From: Paludibaculum fermentans
GTDB lineage: Bacteria; Acidobacteriota; Terriglobia; Bryobacterales; Bryobacteraceae
Length of the DNA: 64,000 bases
Assembly: GCF_015277775.1 (NCBI RefSeq)
Contig: NZ_CP063849.1
Coordinates: 3,844,001 to 3,908,000 of the forward strand
Direction: 5' to 3'
Positions within the stretch are counted from its first letter, which is position 1; each line of letters begins with the position of its first letter. Of this stretch, positions 50,646 through 58,988 are shown piece after piece. The notes beneath the pieces were generated by a model. That model was given only the letters and a program-made list of their open reading frames with translations, did not search any database and was not told where the DNA came from. The translations under genes and the position numbers were made by a program.

Positions 50646-53129
50646 TCAGGGCAGCAGCTTGGACGGTGTCGTGTGTTCGAAGAAGATGACCGCGTCAAAA
50701 TCACATGTCAGCGTGCCCGTCTGAGTCCAGAGCTGGGAGGGGTACAGGCCGGTACTGCGGATTTCCATATCTCGCAACAACCACGAAGATGCCGGATCGT
50801 CGGTGGCGACTTTTCGCAGGTCGAGTGCCAGCATCGGCATGCCGGTGGAATGCAGTACGTATTCCAGAGTGCCAGGGGTGGAAAGCTGGGCATAGTACGC
50901 ACCCGGGTCGCCCTCCGCCTTGGCGTTATAGTACCCGGAATGGAGGAGTTGAGCAATGGGTAGATAGTCGACACCGTGGGCTCGGTCCAGATAAGCCCCC
51001 AAGCGGGGCCCATAGGAACTCCTGGCAATGTGATTGTTGTGTGCCCACACCACCATTTTCGCACCGGGGTTCTGTTGCAGAATCCACTCAATATTCGCAG
51101 CCATGGCCTGTTCGCGCGATATCCCGCCGTATGCGATCTGCGTTGCCTGTTCGACGATGATCGCGTTTTGAAGGGCCCAATCGACGGTGCGGGCATCGAA
51201 GTTCATCAGGTAGTCCGAACGGTGCTCCTGGAGATGTTGCCGGACCGAGATAACCGCGGCCGCGACGGGAATTCCTCTGGTGCTGGAGATGACTTCCCGG
51301 TAGAAGGCGTCATTTAGCACCTGCGCTTCCGCATAGGCAGAGATGGCCGTCGAATAGAAAGCGGGGTCAGCCCGTTCCAGGAACGGCAGCACATTCCGGA
51401 TGGCGCCCGAGACGAGTTGCATATCAAACCCGGCAAACTGGAGCCGCCCTTTGCCAGATTCATTAAACTCACGCATCCACCGGACCATGTCCAGGATTTC
51501 CTCTGTGTTCCACCTCCAAACCTGCATCCCCCGAATCAGGCTCACCGGATCGCCGACGCCGTTGAGGAGGTAGTCGTTGAGCCGGTATGCCTCGGGCATG
51601 CCGGCTTCGACGGCCAGGACGGTGAAGCCCATGTTGGTTGCCAGGTACTCAAATAACCTGTGCTTCATGCGGAAGAACTCGCTGGTTCCGTGCGTGCTTT
51701 CTCCCAGGCCCACGATTTTGGCGTCTCCCACCAACCCCTTCACCCAGGCCAAGTCGTCGAAGCCGTTTCCGGCGTCGGCGGTCAGAAACGGACTTGCCGT
51801 CGATTGCACCCACTCCAACTGGTTGGTAGTAGGCTCGCCGCTGAGGGGTGGATTATCGGGGTACACCACATCGTCGACGGAGAATTCCAGATCGTCGAAC
51901 CACGCCGTGCCGTCGCCAGTTTGCGTAAGCACCAAATACCAGAAGGCCGCCTCGGGATCGACGATCCGCTCAATCGTGCAGAATTGCCAATCCGAAGTTC
52001 CGCTGGCACACGCGGCAGTGTCAGTCGAGAGCCGCTCGGAAGGACCGTCGATGAGGAGCATAAGCCCGGCCGAGCCTCGTGTCATTTTGGAGGTCTTGAT
52101 CCAGGCGCTGACGCGAAGATTCTTGCCGCGCGCCGCAACAATCGTGTTGTCCAGCGGCAGCACTTCATAGGCAAAGCCCATCGCGGGTTCGTTCGCGAAG
52201 GTGTTCTTGATCCGCAAGCTCTTCTTACCGGAACGATGCACGGAGCTGTCGAACGCCAGGCTATAGCCAGTTCCCGCATAGTTCCAATACCATGGTGTTC
52301 CGTTGAAAGTCACGTTCTCGAACCCGAGATTGGCGTACTGGTAGTGCAGCGCCGAGAGGGTCACGGAATTGGATGGCACGCCGTCGGCCGTCAACTGGAG
52401 GGAGGCCGTGCCGCGATTCGCCAGGCTGGGCGGAATGAGAATATCGACCTTATCCATGCCGGGGTGCCCGTCATAGGGAGCAAAGGCGATCACTTCGACA
52501 TCTTGGACGCCCAGCTTCGCCGTCAGTGTCTCGGCCGCGCGTGCGCCGGTCCCGTAGAGGGAGACAGTGATGCCTCCGTCCGAAGCGGTGAGATCCAGAG
52601 GGACGGTCCGGTATCGCCGATACGTCTCGTCGAACTGAACCACTGGCAGCGAGGTCTGCACCCCGCCGACGGAGCCGGTAGCATCGGCCATCGCCGGGCC
52701 TCTGCCGTTTTGATTGGCGGAGAAGAGCCCCGGCGCCACTTTCTGGACGAGCAGCGAGCCCTGAAGGGAGTCGCCGGCCGCGTTTCGCAGCACAATGGTG
52801 GCGATCCCGATGCTGGTCTCACTCGGGAGGACGAAGTCGACCTGAGACGGGGACGCGAACAGGATGCCAGCCATCCGCACGTCGCCGGCAGCGTCTTCCA
52901 CTGTCACCGAGGTCCCCGCAAGCGATTCCGCCAGTTGCGCGTGCGTTGCGGATTCCGTGGAAGCGGCAAGGTTCGTGCCGAAGGCGCTAACCCGGGAATC
53001 TGGAGCGGCGGTGGGCTGAAAGCTAGCTGCGGAGAGACAGGTAAGCCTGTTCGGCGCGTCATCGGCATGCGCGGGCGCCGCCAGCAGCAAGGCGACGGTG
53101 AAGAGGCAACTCTGTACCTTTTGAATCAT
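50646..53129 (-). CDS. Erythromycin-esterase domain protein with TIGR03437-type N-terminus
   Basis: 827 aa with a signal peptide (CLFTVALLLAAPAHA). Residues about 28-260 are a TIGR03437-like domain of the Solibacter paralogous family (SAASFQPTAAPDSRVSAFGTNLA, VAPGLFSANQNGRGPA). Residues about 265-400 resemble a carbohydrate-binding jelly roll (LGFENVTFNGTPWYWNYAG, WQFCTIERIVDPEAAFWYLVLT). Residues about 430-827 are the erythromycin-esterase fold: GLGESTHGTSEFFRMKHRLFEYL, LAVEAGMPEAYRLNDYLL and VWAHNNHIARS, which carry the Glu/His residues used by EreA/EreB to open macrolactones. The signal peptide implies extracellular or periplasmic action. True macrolide activity is unproven. Confidence 0.85.
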   Translation of the reverse strand: MIQKVQSCLFTVALLLAAPAHADDAPNRLTCLSAASFQPTAAPDSRVSAFGTNLAASTESATHAQLAESLAGTSVTVEDAAGDVRMAGILFASPSQVDFVLPSETSIGIATIVLRNAAGDSLQGSLLVQKVAPGLFSANQNGRGPAMADATGSVGGVQTSLPVVQFDETYRRYRTVPLDLTASDGGITVSLYGTGARAAETLTAKLGVQDVEVIAFAPYDGHPGMDKVDILIPPSLANRGTASLQLTADGVPSNSVTLSALHYQYANLGFENVTFNGTPWYWNYAGTGYSLAFDSSVHRSGKKSLRIKNTFANEPAMGFAYEVLPLDNTIVAARGKNLRVSAWIKTSKMTRGSAGLMLLIDGPSERLSTDTAACASGTSDWQFCTIERIVDPEAAFWYLVLTQTGDGTAWFDDLEFSVDDVVYPDNPPLSGEPTTNQLEWVQSTASPFLTADAGNGFDDLAWVKGLVGDAKIVGLGESTHGTSEFFRMKHRLFEYLATNMGFTVLAVEAGMPEAYRLNDYLLNGVGDPVSLIRGMQVWRWNTEEILDMVRWMREFNESGKGRLQFAGFDMQLVSGAIRNVLPFLERADPAFYSTAISAYAEAQVLNDAFYREVISSTRGIPVAAAVISVRQHLQEHRSDYLMNFDARTVDWALQNAIIVEQATQIAYGGISREQAMAANIEWILQQNPGAKMVVWAHNNHIARSSYGPRLGAYLDRAHGVDYLPIAQLLHSGYYNAKAEGDPGAYYAQLSTPGTLEYVLHSTGMPMLALDLRKVATDDPASSWLLRDMEIRSTGLYPSQLWTQTGTLTCDFDAVIFFEHTTPSKLLP

Positions 53130-53150
53130 GCTGATCTCAGCTTGGATAAT

Positions 53151-53166
53151 ATCAGGCCTGATTATA
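53151..53166 (-). promoter_or_regulatory. Promoter -10 and palindromic operator for the esterase gene
   Basis: On the minus strand a perfect TATAAT (53166 to 53161) lies about 30 nt before the ATG at 53129 and overlaps the 12-bp palindrome ATCAGGCCTGAT (53151-53162). No good -35 was found. The palindrome is in the right place for a repressor operator. Confidence 0.45.
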
Positions 53167-53636
53167 GTCTATTCAGAAGCATTAATCGGATACTCCCGTC
53201 ATCGGCATCCTTGTCAACTCACCAGCCTCCTGCCAAGGGTGGCGGAACCGATTGCGCCCCAGAAGTGATTTGGTGAGCATTCCGACAACTCAGCTCTTCC
53301 ACAAAGCTTGAGTCAGCGGTTCCACCGTTTTCGTTCCCATGACCGGAGAATGCGTGATTGAGGAGGATACGAGGACAGCCGGAGCGGCGGGCGAGTGCTG
53401 TGTGTGTTTGGGTGATCCGTCCCAGCGGCAGTTGGGCTTCAGGGAATGAGTACTCGCAGGCTCGGTATCGCGATTGGGCGGGACGCTTGCGGGACCGACA
53501 AGCGGCTTATATTCTGCTGGTTACGCAAGAAAAACACGGCAAGTGGTGGTACCGGTTCAGTTGTCAATGCATCATCGATTGAGCGGAGTCTCCACTGATA
53601 AGATACGTGCTTACAGCCATTTAGAATAGGTGTGCG
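53167..53636. other. Intergenic region, possible decayed coding sequence
   Basis: About 470 bases between the esterase promoter and the IS110 element. A 74-codon frame (53358-53582; C-terminal part AAYILLVTQEKHGKWWYRFS) and an overlapping one in another frame suggest a frameshifted relic, but no family is recognised. Confidence 0.3.
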
Positions 53637-53683
53637 TCATGGATGTTTGAATGAATAAGTAGGGGGCTTCCTGCGGCAAAATG

Positions 53684-53709
53684 CTGAGACCGGCGTGAAG
53701 CCGACTCAG
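53684..53709 (+). ncRNA. Candidate structured RNA in IS110 left end
   Basis: A hairpin with stems CTGAG/CTCAG and CGGC/GCCG around GTGAA lies 23 nt before the transposase ATG, just upstream of its CGAGGAG ribosome binding site. In IS110-group elements the left-end non-coding region encodes the guide (bridge) RNA; in IS1111-group elements it is in the right end. Assignment as bridge RNA is inference. Confidence 0.35.
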
Positions 53710-53732
53710 AAACCGAAACGAGGAGAACCCCC

Positions 53733-54803
53733 ATGAATACCTTGTACTATCTCGGCCTCGATGTGCACAAGAAGACCATCGGCTACTGCCTCAAACTTGT
53801 CGACGGCTCCATCGTCGCCGAGGGCACGGTGAGCACACAACGGAAATCACTGGAGGCTTGGCTTCGCCAACTCCCCAAACCTTGGTGTGGGGCGATGGAG
53901 GCAACCTTGTTTACGGGCTGGATCTACGACTTCCTGCTGCCTCATGCCAAGTCGCTCCAGGTCGCGCACCCGGCCATGCTGAAGGCAATTTCTGCTTCCA
54001 AGAAGAAGAACGACAAAGTCGATGCCCGCAAGCTGGCGGACCTGCTGCGATGCAACCTCCTGCCGGTATGCTACATGGCGCCACCGGGGTTGCGGGAACT
54101 GCGCCGTCTGCTCCGGTACCGGAGTTTGATGGTACGCCAGGCGGTCCGCATGAAGAACAAGACGGCGGGCCTGCTGATGGAAGTGGGGGCCGAGTACAAC
54201 AAAGAAAAGCTCCATCAAGCCGGCTATTTCCGAGACTTGCTGGAGACTGTCGAAGAAGTGCCCGATTCCGTGAAAGATCTGCTGAAGATCAGTCGCGGGG
54301 CTGCCGAGCTATTCGATGAGGCGCAACGGCGGCTGGTGCTGGGCCTTTTGCGCAATCCGCTTCTCAAGCAACGAGTCGAGCGGCTGAGGAGCATCCGCGG
54401 CGTCGGAGAGATTCTGGCATTGACCTGGGCGGTGGAGGTAGGGGAACCGAGCCGGTTCCCGACGGTGGGGCATGCTCTCAGTTACTGCGGGCTGACGAGC
54501 GCACAGATCAGCTCGGCCGGCAAAGAGCAGCGGGCTCCGATTTCGAAACAGCGCAACAAACATTTACAGACGATTTTGATTGAAGCCGCCAAGGTGGCCC
54601 CGCTGTGGAACCCGCAGCTCAAACTGGTGCACGAACGGGAAAAGAACCGGGGCAATCCCAACCGAGCCACGTTGGCCGTGGCTCGGAAGCTGGTGGCCTA
54701 CCTGTTGGCGGTGGATCGCAGCGGCCAGCAATTCCAGCCGCGCGCGATCGCGGAGAAAGAAAGCAGATGCCTGGAGGAGCAGGTTGAGATGCCAGCGAAA
54801 TAA
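53733..54803 (+). CDS. IS110-family transposase (DEDD recombinase)
   Basis: 356 aa, full length. The N-terminal RuvC-like DEDD domain has D10 (LGLDVHKKT), E56 (CGAMEAT), D94 and D97 (KNDKVDARKLADLL). The C-terminal Transposase_20 domain has the helix-hairpin-helix-like RSIRGVGEILALTWAVEVG and the catalytic Ser region GHALSYCGLTSAQISSAGKE. These are the features of bridge-RNA-guided IS110 recombinases. No frameshift or premature stop, so the copy looks active. CGAGGAG precedes ATG 53733. Confidence 0.93.
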   Translation: MNTLYYLGLDVHKKTIGYCLKLVDGSIVAEGTVSTQRKSLEAWLRQLPKPWCGAMEATLFTGWIYDFLLPHAKSLQVAHPAMLKAISASKKKNDKVDARKLADLLRCNLLPVCYMAPPGLRELRRLLRYRSLMVRQAVRMKNKTAGLLMEVGAEYNKEKLHQAGYFRDLLETVEEVPDSVKDLLKISRGAAELFDEAQRRLVLGLLRNPLLKQRVERLRSIRGVGEILALTWAVEVGEPSRFPTVGHALSYCGLTSAQISSAGKEQRAPISKQRNKHLQTILIEAAKVAPLWNPQLKLVHEREKNRGNPNRATLAVARKLVAYLLAVDRSGQQFQPRAIAEKESRCLEEQVEMPAK

Positions 54804-55099
54804 CAACCATTGAAGAACGAACAAAGAATCTGCTGTTGATGAGAGCCAGCACCGGCCGTTCCTCCCGGAACTCAGGACTGCGCAATGGGCCGCAAGGTTC
54901 GGATGCGCCACACAGGCTGTTTGAGGCCGGCCGGTAGTCCAAACTCAAACTTCCGCGAAGGCCCGAGACGGGCACGGATGTGGCCAATGGATGTCTGGCC
55001 ACGCCGGCATTCGGCGATGGTCCAACTTGAAGCTGGGGACGTCGACAGGGGAACGGACGGCACGAAAGAAGTTCCACCAAAGGGAGCGCGGGGGAGGGT

Positions 55100-55594
55100 G
55101 TGTTTTCCCTTGACAACTACTTATCATGGATCTCGCCGTCCGTCGCCGTCCCGTGCCTCGCTTTTTGTGGGCTTGGCCTTGCAGCCGAGGACAGGCCTGT
55201 TCGGATACAAGGGACAATTCCGGACTACACCGGTGGCAGTACGGAGCTTAAAGCATCGGTGACAGTCAGAAATGAGTCGACGCGACCAATTGTCGGCCTA
55301 GTTATTACCCTTCGAGAGGTCGGTGCCAAGAATCCGTTCGTTGCGCACAGGGAATTGTATGAGTCTGACGGTGCAAGGCGATGGCTGCGGCCGGCGGAGG
55401 GCAGGCAGGTGTTTATCCGTGTTGGCCGTAGCAAACATCGCCGAGCGTTTTTGCCGCCGGAGGTTGATTTAGTTCTCTTTGCAGACAATACAACATGGGG
55501 ACCTGATCGCCAACATAGCGCGGAATTTATGAAAGGTCTGCTGGCCGGTGTGCGAGTATCCTCATCGACGCCGGCACGTTCTCCGATAAACTGA
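55100..55594 (+). CDS. Hypothetical exported protein, 5' end altered by IS insertion
   Basis: The open frame from GTG 55100 begins inside the right end of the IS110 element; residues 1-9 (MFSLDNYLS) come from IS sequence. From there a hydrophobic segment (SVAVPCLAFCGLGLAA) resembles the end of a signal peptide, followed by a mature domain rich in beta-strand pattern (GSTELKASVTVRNESTRPIVGLVITLREVG), probably an Ig-like fold. The original start seems to have been removed by the insertion, so translation may now be lost or use an IS-derived start. No family is recognised. Confidence 0.5.
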   Translation: MFSLDNYLSWISPSVAVPCLAFCGLGLAAEDRPVRIQGTIPDYTGGSTELKASVTVRNESTRPIVGLVITLREVGAKNPFVAHRELYESDGARRWLRPAEGRQVFIRVGRSKHRRAFLPPEVDLVLFADNTTWGPDRQHSAEFMKGLLAGVRVSSSTPARSPIN

Positions 55595-55636
55595 GGATGC
55601 GTGCATCCTGGAGCAGTCTAAATCTTCGATCAATTT

Positions 55637-57337
55637 GTGATCCGCTTCATCTCCAACTTTGCCGTGCTGCTGCCAGTGGTCGTCTGCTGCGGCTTCCTCA
55701 CCTCCGCGGAGGTGGTCGAAATCTCCGGCCGTGTCGTCGAATCCGGATCCGGAACCCCCGTCGCCAACGCCCGCGTCGCACTCTTCCGCGTCACCCCGCG
55801 CAGCATCCAGGTGCCGGGCGGTTGGATGTCGCAGGTGCCGGCGGACGACGCCAACCCCGAGGGCAATGTCTTTCTCGCCGACACCGCCGTCGACGGCAGC
55901 TTCCATTTCCGCGTCTCCAGCCCCGCGCTGTTGCTCCCACTCGCCTACGCCAAGGGTTTCGCCATCTCCAGCGACTTCACTGACCGTTCAAAGGTCGTCG
56001 AGATCCCCGGCGCCGGAGCCGCGCCCTCTTCCCTCCTTCTCTCTCTGGAGCGCGAGTCCTCCCTCTCGGGCCGCGTTCTGGACAAGGAGACTGGCGATCC
56101 CCTCTCCGGCTTCGCCGTCACCGCCCGGCTTTGGGCCCACGGAGCCGGTTGGGGTGGCCGCACGGTCGCGGCCGCCACTACCGATTCCTCGGGTGCCTAC
56201 GTGCTCACCGGTCTCCGGGCCGGCCGGTACGCGCTCCTGGTCCGGCCGCCCGCGAAGCCGGCCTTCACCGAGCCCCTCGACGACCAGGAGTTCCGCGATC
56301 GCGTCTCCACCGGCTACGGCCGGGCCATCTACCCCGGCGTGGACGACTTTGCATTAGCCACCCCCCTGGACATCTCGCCGGGATCCACCCTCGAAAAGCT
56401 CGACTTTCGCCTTCGCCGGAGTCGGCGCGGCGCGCTCCGCGGTTCCATATCGGTGCCCGGCGACGCCCGCGGAGCCGCCTTTGAACTCCAACTCTTCGAG
56501 GATCAATCCACTCTCTCGTCGCTGCAATTCGACCCGCTGGCCCGCCGTCCCGCTCTCGGTGGGGAGCGTTTTCTCATCGAGGATCTCTCTCCGGGAGCGT
56601 ACACACTGTGCGCCTCGACCCCGCAGGGCGGGCGCACCGCGCCGCTTATGGCCTGTGTGAACCTCTCCATGGACCACACCACCCGCGAAACCGCCGACCT
56701 TCGGCCCTTGCCGGATGTCGAACTGCAGGGCGCCCTCCGCTTCGTGGAGCAGCCGCCGCCCACCCAAGCCAAAGGTTATGCGCTGTTGGCCCTGCGGCCG
56801 GTCGGGCGCCCCTCCTTCTGGTGGGACAGTCCGGTGAGTGTCCCTCTCGGCGCCAGCCCCGAAGGCCTCTTCCCTGTGCCGCCCGCCATGCCCGGGCGCT
56901 ACGACGTCGAAGTGAGCGGCCTGCCGCCCAGCCTGGCCGTAGCCGGAATCCGTTGGAACGGAGCAGCCGTCACCGGGCGCCGCATCACCATCGACGGTGC
57001 GGCGCCGCGACAGCAACTGGAGCTCGTGCTAACGGCGGCTCTGGCCACGCTCAAGGTCACGCTCAAGGAGGGAAGAAAGAGCGCGGGCGATTGGGTCCTA
57101 CTGGTACCGGATTCCACCCCACCAGAGCGCATCCTCTGGGAAAGCCGCTCCGCCAATGCCGATCTGGACGGCCGTGCCGTCTTTGCCGCTCTGCCGCCGG
57201 GCCGCTACCGTCTCGTGGCGCTCCCCAACGATGGGCGTCCGCTCAGAGACTATCCGATGGACGACCGCTTGCGCGCGGCCCGTGTCGTCGAACTCCGACC
57301 CAGCGAAACCGTCCAGGTCGAAGCATCACCCCATTAG
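55637..57337 (+). CDS. Exported protein with repeated carboxypeptidase-regulatory-like domains
   Basis: 566 aa; start GTG 55637, no clear ribosome binding site. Signal peptide (FAVLLPVVVCCGFLTSAE). Several carboxypeptidase-regulatory/CNA-B-like beta-sandwich units: VEISGRVVESGSGTPVANARVALF, SSLSGRVLDKETGDPLSGFAVTARL then DSSGAYVLTGLRAGRYALLV, and AMPGRYDVEVSGLPPSLAVAGIRWNGA toward the C-terminus. Acidobacterial genomes encode many such surface or periplasmic proteins of unknown function, some fused to TonB receptors; here no such fusion. C-rich codon use. Confidence 0.72.
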   Translation: MIRFISNFAVLLPVVVCCGFLTSAEVVEISGRVVESGSGTPVANARVALFRVTPRSIQVPGGWMSQVPADDANPEGNVFLADTAVDGSFHFRVSSPALLLPLAYAKGFAISSDFTDRSKVVEIPGAGAAPSSLLLSLERESSLSGRVLDKETGDPLSGFAVTARLWAHGAGWGGRTVAAATTDSSGAYVLTGLRAGRYALLVRPPAKPAFTEPLDDQEFRDRVSTGYGRAIYPGVDDFALATPLDISPGSTLEKLDFRLRRSRRGALRGSISVPGDARGAAFELQLFEDQSTLSSLQFDPLARRPALGGERFLIEDLSPGAYTLCASTPQGGRTAPLMACVNLSMDHTTRETADLRPLPDVELQGALRFVEQPPPTQAKGYALLALRPVGRPSFWWDSPVSVPLGASPEGLFPVPPAMPGRYDVEVSGLPPSLAVAGIRWNGAAVTGRRITIDGAAPRQQLELVLTAALATLKVTLKEGRKSAGDWVLLVPDSTPPERILWESRSANADLDGRAVFAALPPGRYRLVALPNDGRPLRDYPMDDRLRAARVVELRPSETVQVEASPH

Positions 57338-57529
57338 GTGGAAGAAAAGGACGGCCCTGAACCCGGAATGCAGCGTGGCCAGCATTAGGCTGCGGCCGCG
57401 CACGGAAAGACGCCAGCCTGAGAGCCTGCCGGAAACAGAGTACACTCCACCATCGATTCGCTGAGGCCACTTTGACCTTGGTTGCATCCATGCCGTCTCT
57501 CCATGACGTTATTCAGATCTTGTAATTCT

Positions 57530-57925
57530 GATTCACCCTCTCTGCTTCTTGCGTCACTCGAGGATTGGCTCCCGAGGGCCTCTCGCCCGCCTTGTCGCGA
57601 ATGTGGTCGACACCCTGGATCTGAGCTTCGTCCTTGTCGCGCAAACGCGGAAGGACGGCCGCGGTAAGGCCGCCTGCCACCCGATCCTGCCGGTCCGCCT
57701 TCTGGTCTACGGCTACGCCGTGGGGAAGCGGAGTTCTCGTCAGGTGGAGCGCGCCACCTAGGACGAAGTGCCCTTTCGCTACCTTGCCCGCCGATCAGCA
57801 TCCCGATCAGGACACGATCTCCGCGATCCGGCGGGTCCACCTACAGGAGCTCGCGAAATTGATTCTGCAGGTTCTCGCTCTACGCAGGAAGGCCGGCAGG
57901 AAGGTGGACGGCCCTTTTCCCCGTC
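57530..57925 (+). pseudogene. Degraded IS1182-like transposase (N-terminal remnant)
   Basis: Three frames in succession spell an IS1182/IS4-like transposase N-terminus: LEDWLP near 57558; then LARLVANVVDTLDLSFVLVA...GRGKAACHPILPVRLLVYGYAVGKRSSRQVERAT in the 57549-57761 frame, ended by a stop; then DEVPFRYLA and ADQHPDQDTISAIRRVHLQELAKLILQVLALRRKAG after a shift. The DWLP, YGYAVG, SSRxxERAT and ADQHPDxDTI motifs identify the family. The catalytic C-terminal two thirds are missing. It is an old relic in the spacer before the RtcB2 operon. Confidence 0.7.
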
Positions 57926-58066
57926 CCCTTTTCCACTCCTGAACCGGCTCCTCCCCCAGGTAAGGCGGACGCCCTCGTCCCCAACCGCCCACCTGGCCAC
58001 CCCTCCTCAATGCCACCGTATTTCCCTGCAAATTCCAACAAATCCCCGCAATCCCACACCTTCTCG

Positions 58067-58095
58067 TTGACAGCACCACCTTCACGTGGTACTCT
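58067..58095 (+). promoter_or_regulatory. Sigma70-like promoter of the RtcB2-PrfH operon
   Basis: Perfect -35 TTGACA (58067-58072), 17-nt spacer and TACTCT (58090-58095) with an extended -10 TGG just upstream (58087-58089). The expected start site near 58102 leads into GGAAAGGAG (58102-58110) before a short leader frame. Confidence 0.6.
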
Positions 58096-58115
58096 GCTTC
58101 TGGAAAGGAGCCATC

Positions 58116-58211
58116 GTGCGACAATTCAACTCGAATTTATCCACATATCCACGCCTTGGAAACGGCGCGGTGCCTGATGGCTCGTCTACGTTCCGTCTCG
58201 CCCGCGCTTAA
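58116..58211 (+). CDS. Possible 31-codon leader peptide
   Basis: GTG 58116 is 5 nt after a strong GGAAAGGAG. The frame encodes MRQFNSNLSTYPRLGNGA and ends at TAA 58209-58211, 34 nt before the ATG of the next gene. It has no homology and could be a translated upstream ORF coupling operon expression to ribosome state, or a fortuitous frame. Confidence 0.35.
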   Translation: MRQFNSNLSTYPRLGNGAVPDGSSTFRLARA

Positions 58212-58245
58212 CCCCTCAACCTCTCACAACCTGATTGAGGAGTTT

Positions 58246-58983
58246 ATGACGACCACAGACTCGCTGTGTCGGCATTTCTCCCGTATGGGCGCACGGCTCA
58301 AACTCCGACAGCCGGATGCGCGCCAGGGAGAGAAGATCCGCATAGACGTCGGCAGGGATCGTGTCGGCGAATTCTTCGATATTCGCTACCATGCCGGGAT
58401 CATCCCGGAAGTCCTGGACGTCCGGCCCGATATCCATCATCTCGTCTTGATGGTCCGGGACGGCCGCGCCAAGTACAAATACCTGCTCGGCCGCGATGAA
58501 CGTCACTGGTTCGCCGCCGCGGTGCCCGGTGACGGTGTTCGCGATGTACGTTCCGCCATGGCTAGCCTTCTACCCGCTGAGGTCGAAGGCCGCAGCTACA
58601 CCCGGCAGGGTGAGTGGTTCTTTGTTCGGGTACGGGATGTCCCTCCGGATGCCCTGTACTTTCGCCATGAACCGCTCAGCCGTGGCGCCGGCAGCAAGCC
58701 TCACCTCTGCGAAGAGCTCATGAGGCGCGGCGGCACCACCGTGATGGTCTCCCCGGCTCATCCCAATGGGATCGATGCCGTCGAATACCAGACGCTGATC
58801 GCCTCCGACCCCGACGCCTGGCGCCTGAACTGGCGGCAAATGGTGCGGGATGCCGAGGTATTTGCCCGTGGAGACATCCGCCATCGCGATCACAGAACCA
58901 TCCGTCTCAACGGATGGCATCGCGTCTACCTGAACCGGGAACGCTTCGCGGCCCACGCGCCGCAGATCGCGTTCCTGGACTAA
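58246..58983 (+). CDS. Conserved protein of unknown function, first gene of RtcB2-PrfH operon
   Basis: 245 aa from ATG 58246, preceded by TTGAGGAG; a longer frame from 58156 overlaps the leader ORF. Mixed alpha/beta protein without signal peptide or TM. Conserved-looking blocks: GEFFDIRY, DVRPDIHHLVLMVRDG, YLLGRDERHWFAAAVP (D84, E85, H87), RQGEWFFV (G122-E-W), and RHRDHRTIRLNGWHRVYLNRE near the C-terminus. Homologues seem widespread, but I recognise no assigned function. Its genomic position right before RtcB2 and PrfH suggests a role in RNA end-processing or ribosome repair. No nuclease or kinase motif such as Walker A is present. Confidence 0.75.
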   Translation: MTTTDSLCRHFSRMGARLKLRQPDARQGEKIRIDVGRDRVGEFFDIRYHAGIIPEVLDVRPDIHHLVLMVRDGRAKYKYLLGRDERHWFAAAVPGDGVRDVRSAMASLLPAEVEGRSYTRQGEWFFVRVRDVPPDALYFRHEPLSRGAGSKPHLCEELMRRGGTTVMVSPAHPNGIDAVEYQTLIASDPDAWRLNWRQMVRDAEVFARGDIRHRDHRTIRLNGWHRVYLNRERFAAHAPQIAFLD

Positions 58984-58988
58984 CCCCG

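Larger units (their letters stand above)
53637..55131 (+). mobile_element. IS110-family insertion sequence (probable extent)
   Basis: The element is about 1.5 kb with one intact transposase gene and non-coding ends of about 90 and 320 nt. The octamer TCATGGAT occurs at both proposed borders (53637-53644 and 55124-55131), as expected for a short core/target duplication, though it could be chance. The ends have no long terminal inverted repeats, as is normal for IS110. Left-end hairpin CTGAG-AC-CGGC...GCCG-A-CTCAG (53684-53709) and the long right non-coding end are the places to look for the bridge RNA used by IS110-family recombinases. Confidence 0.65.
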
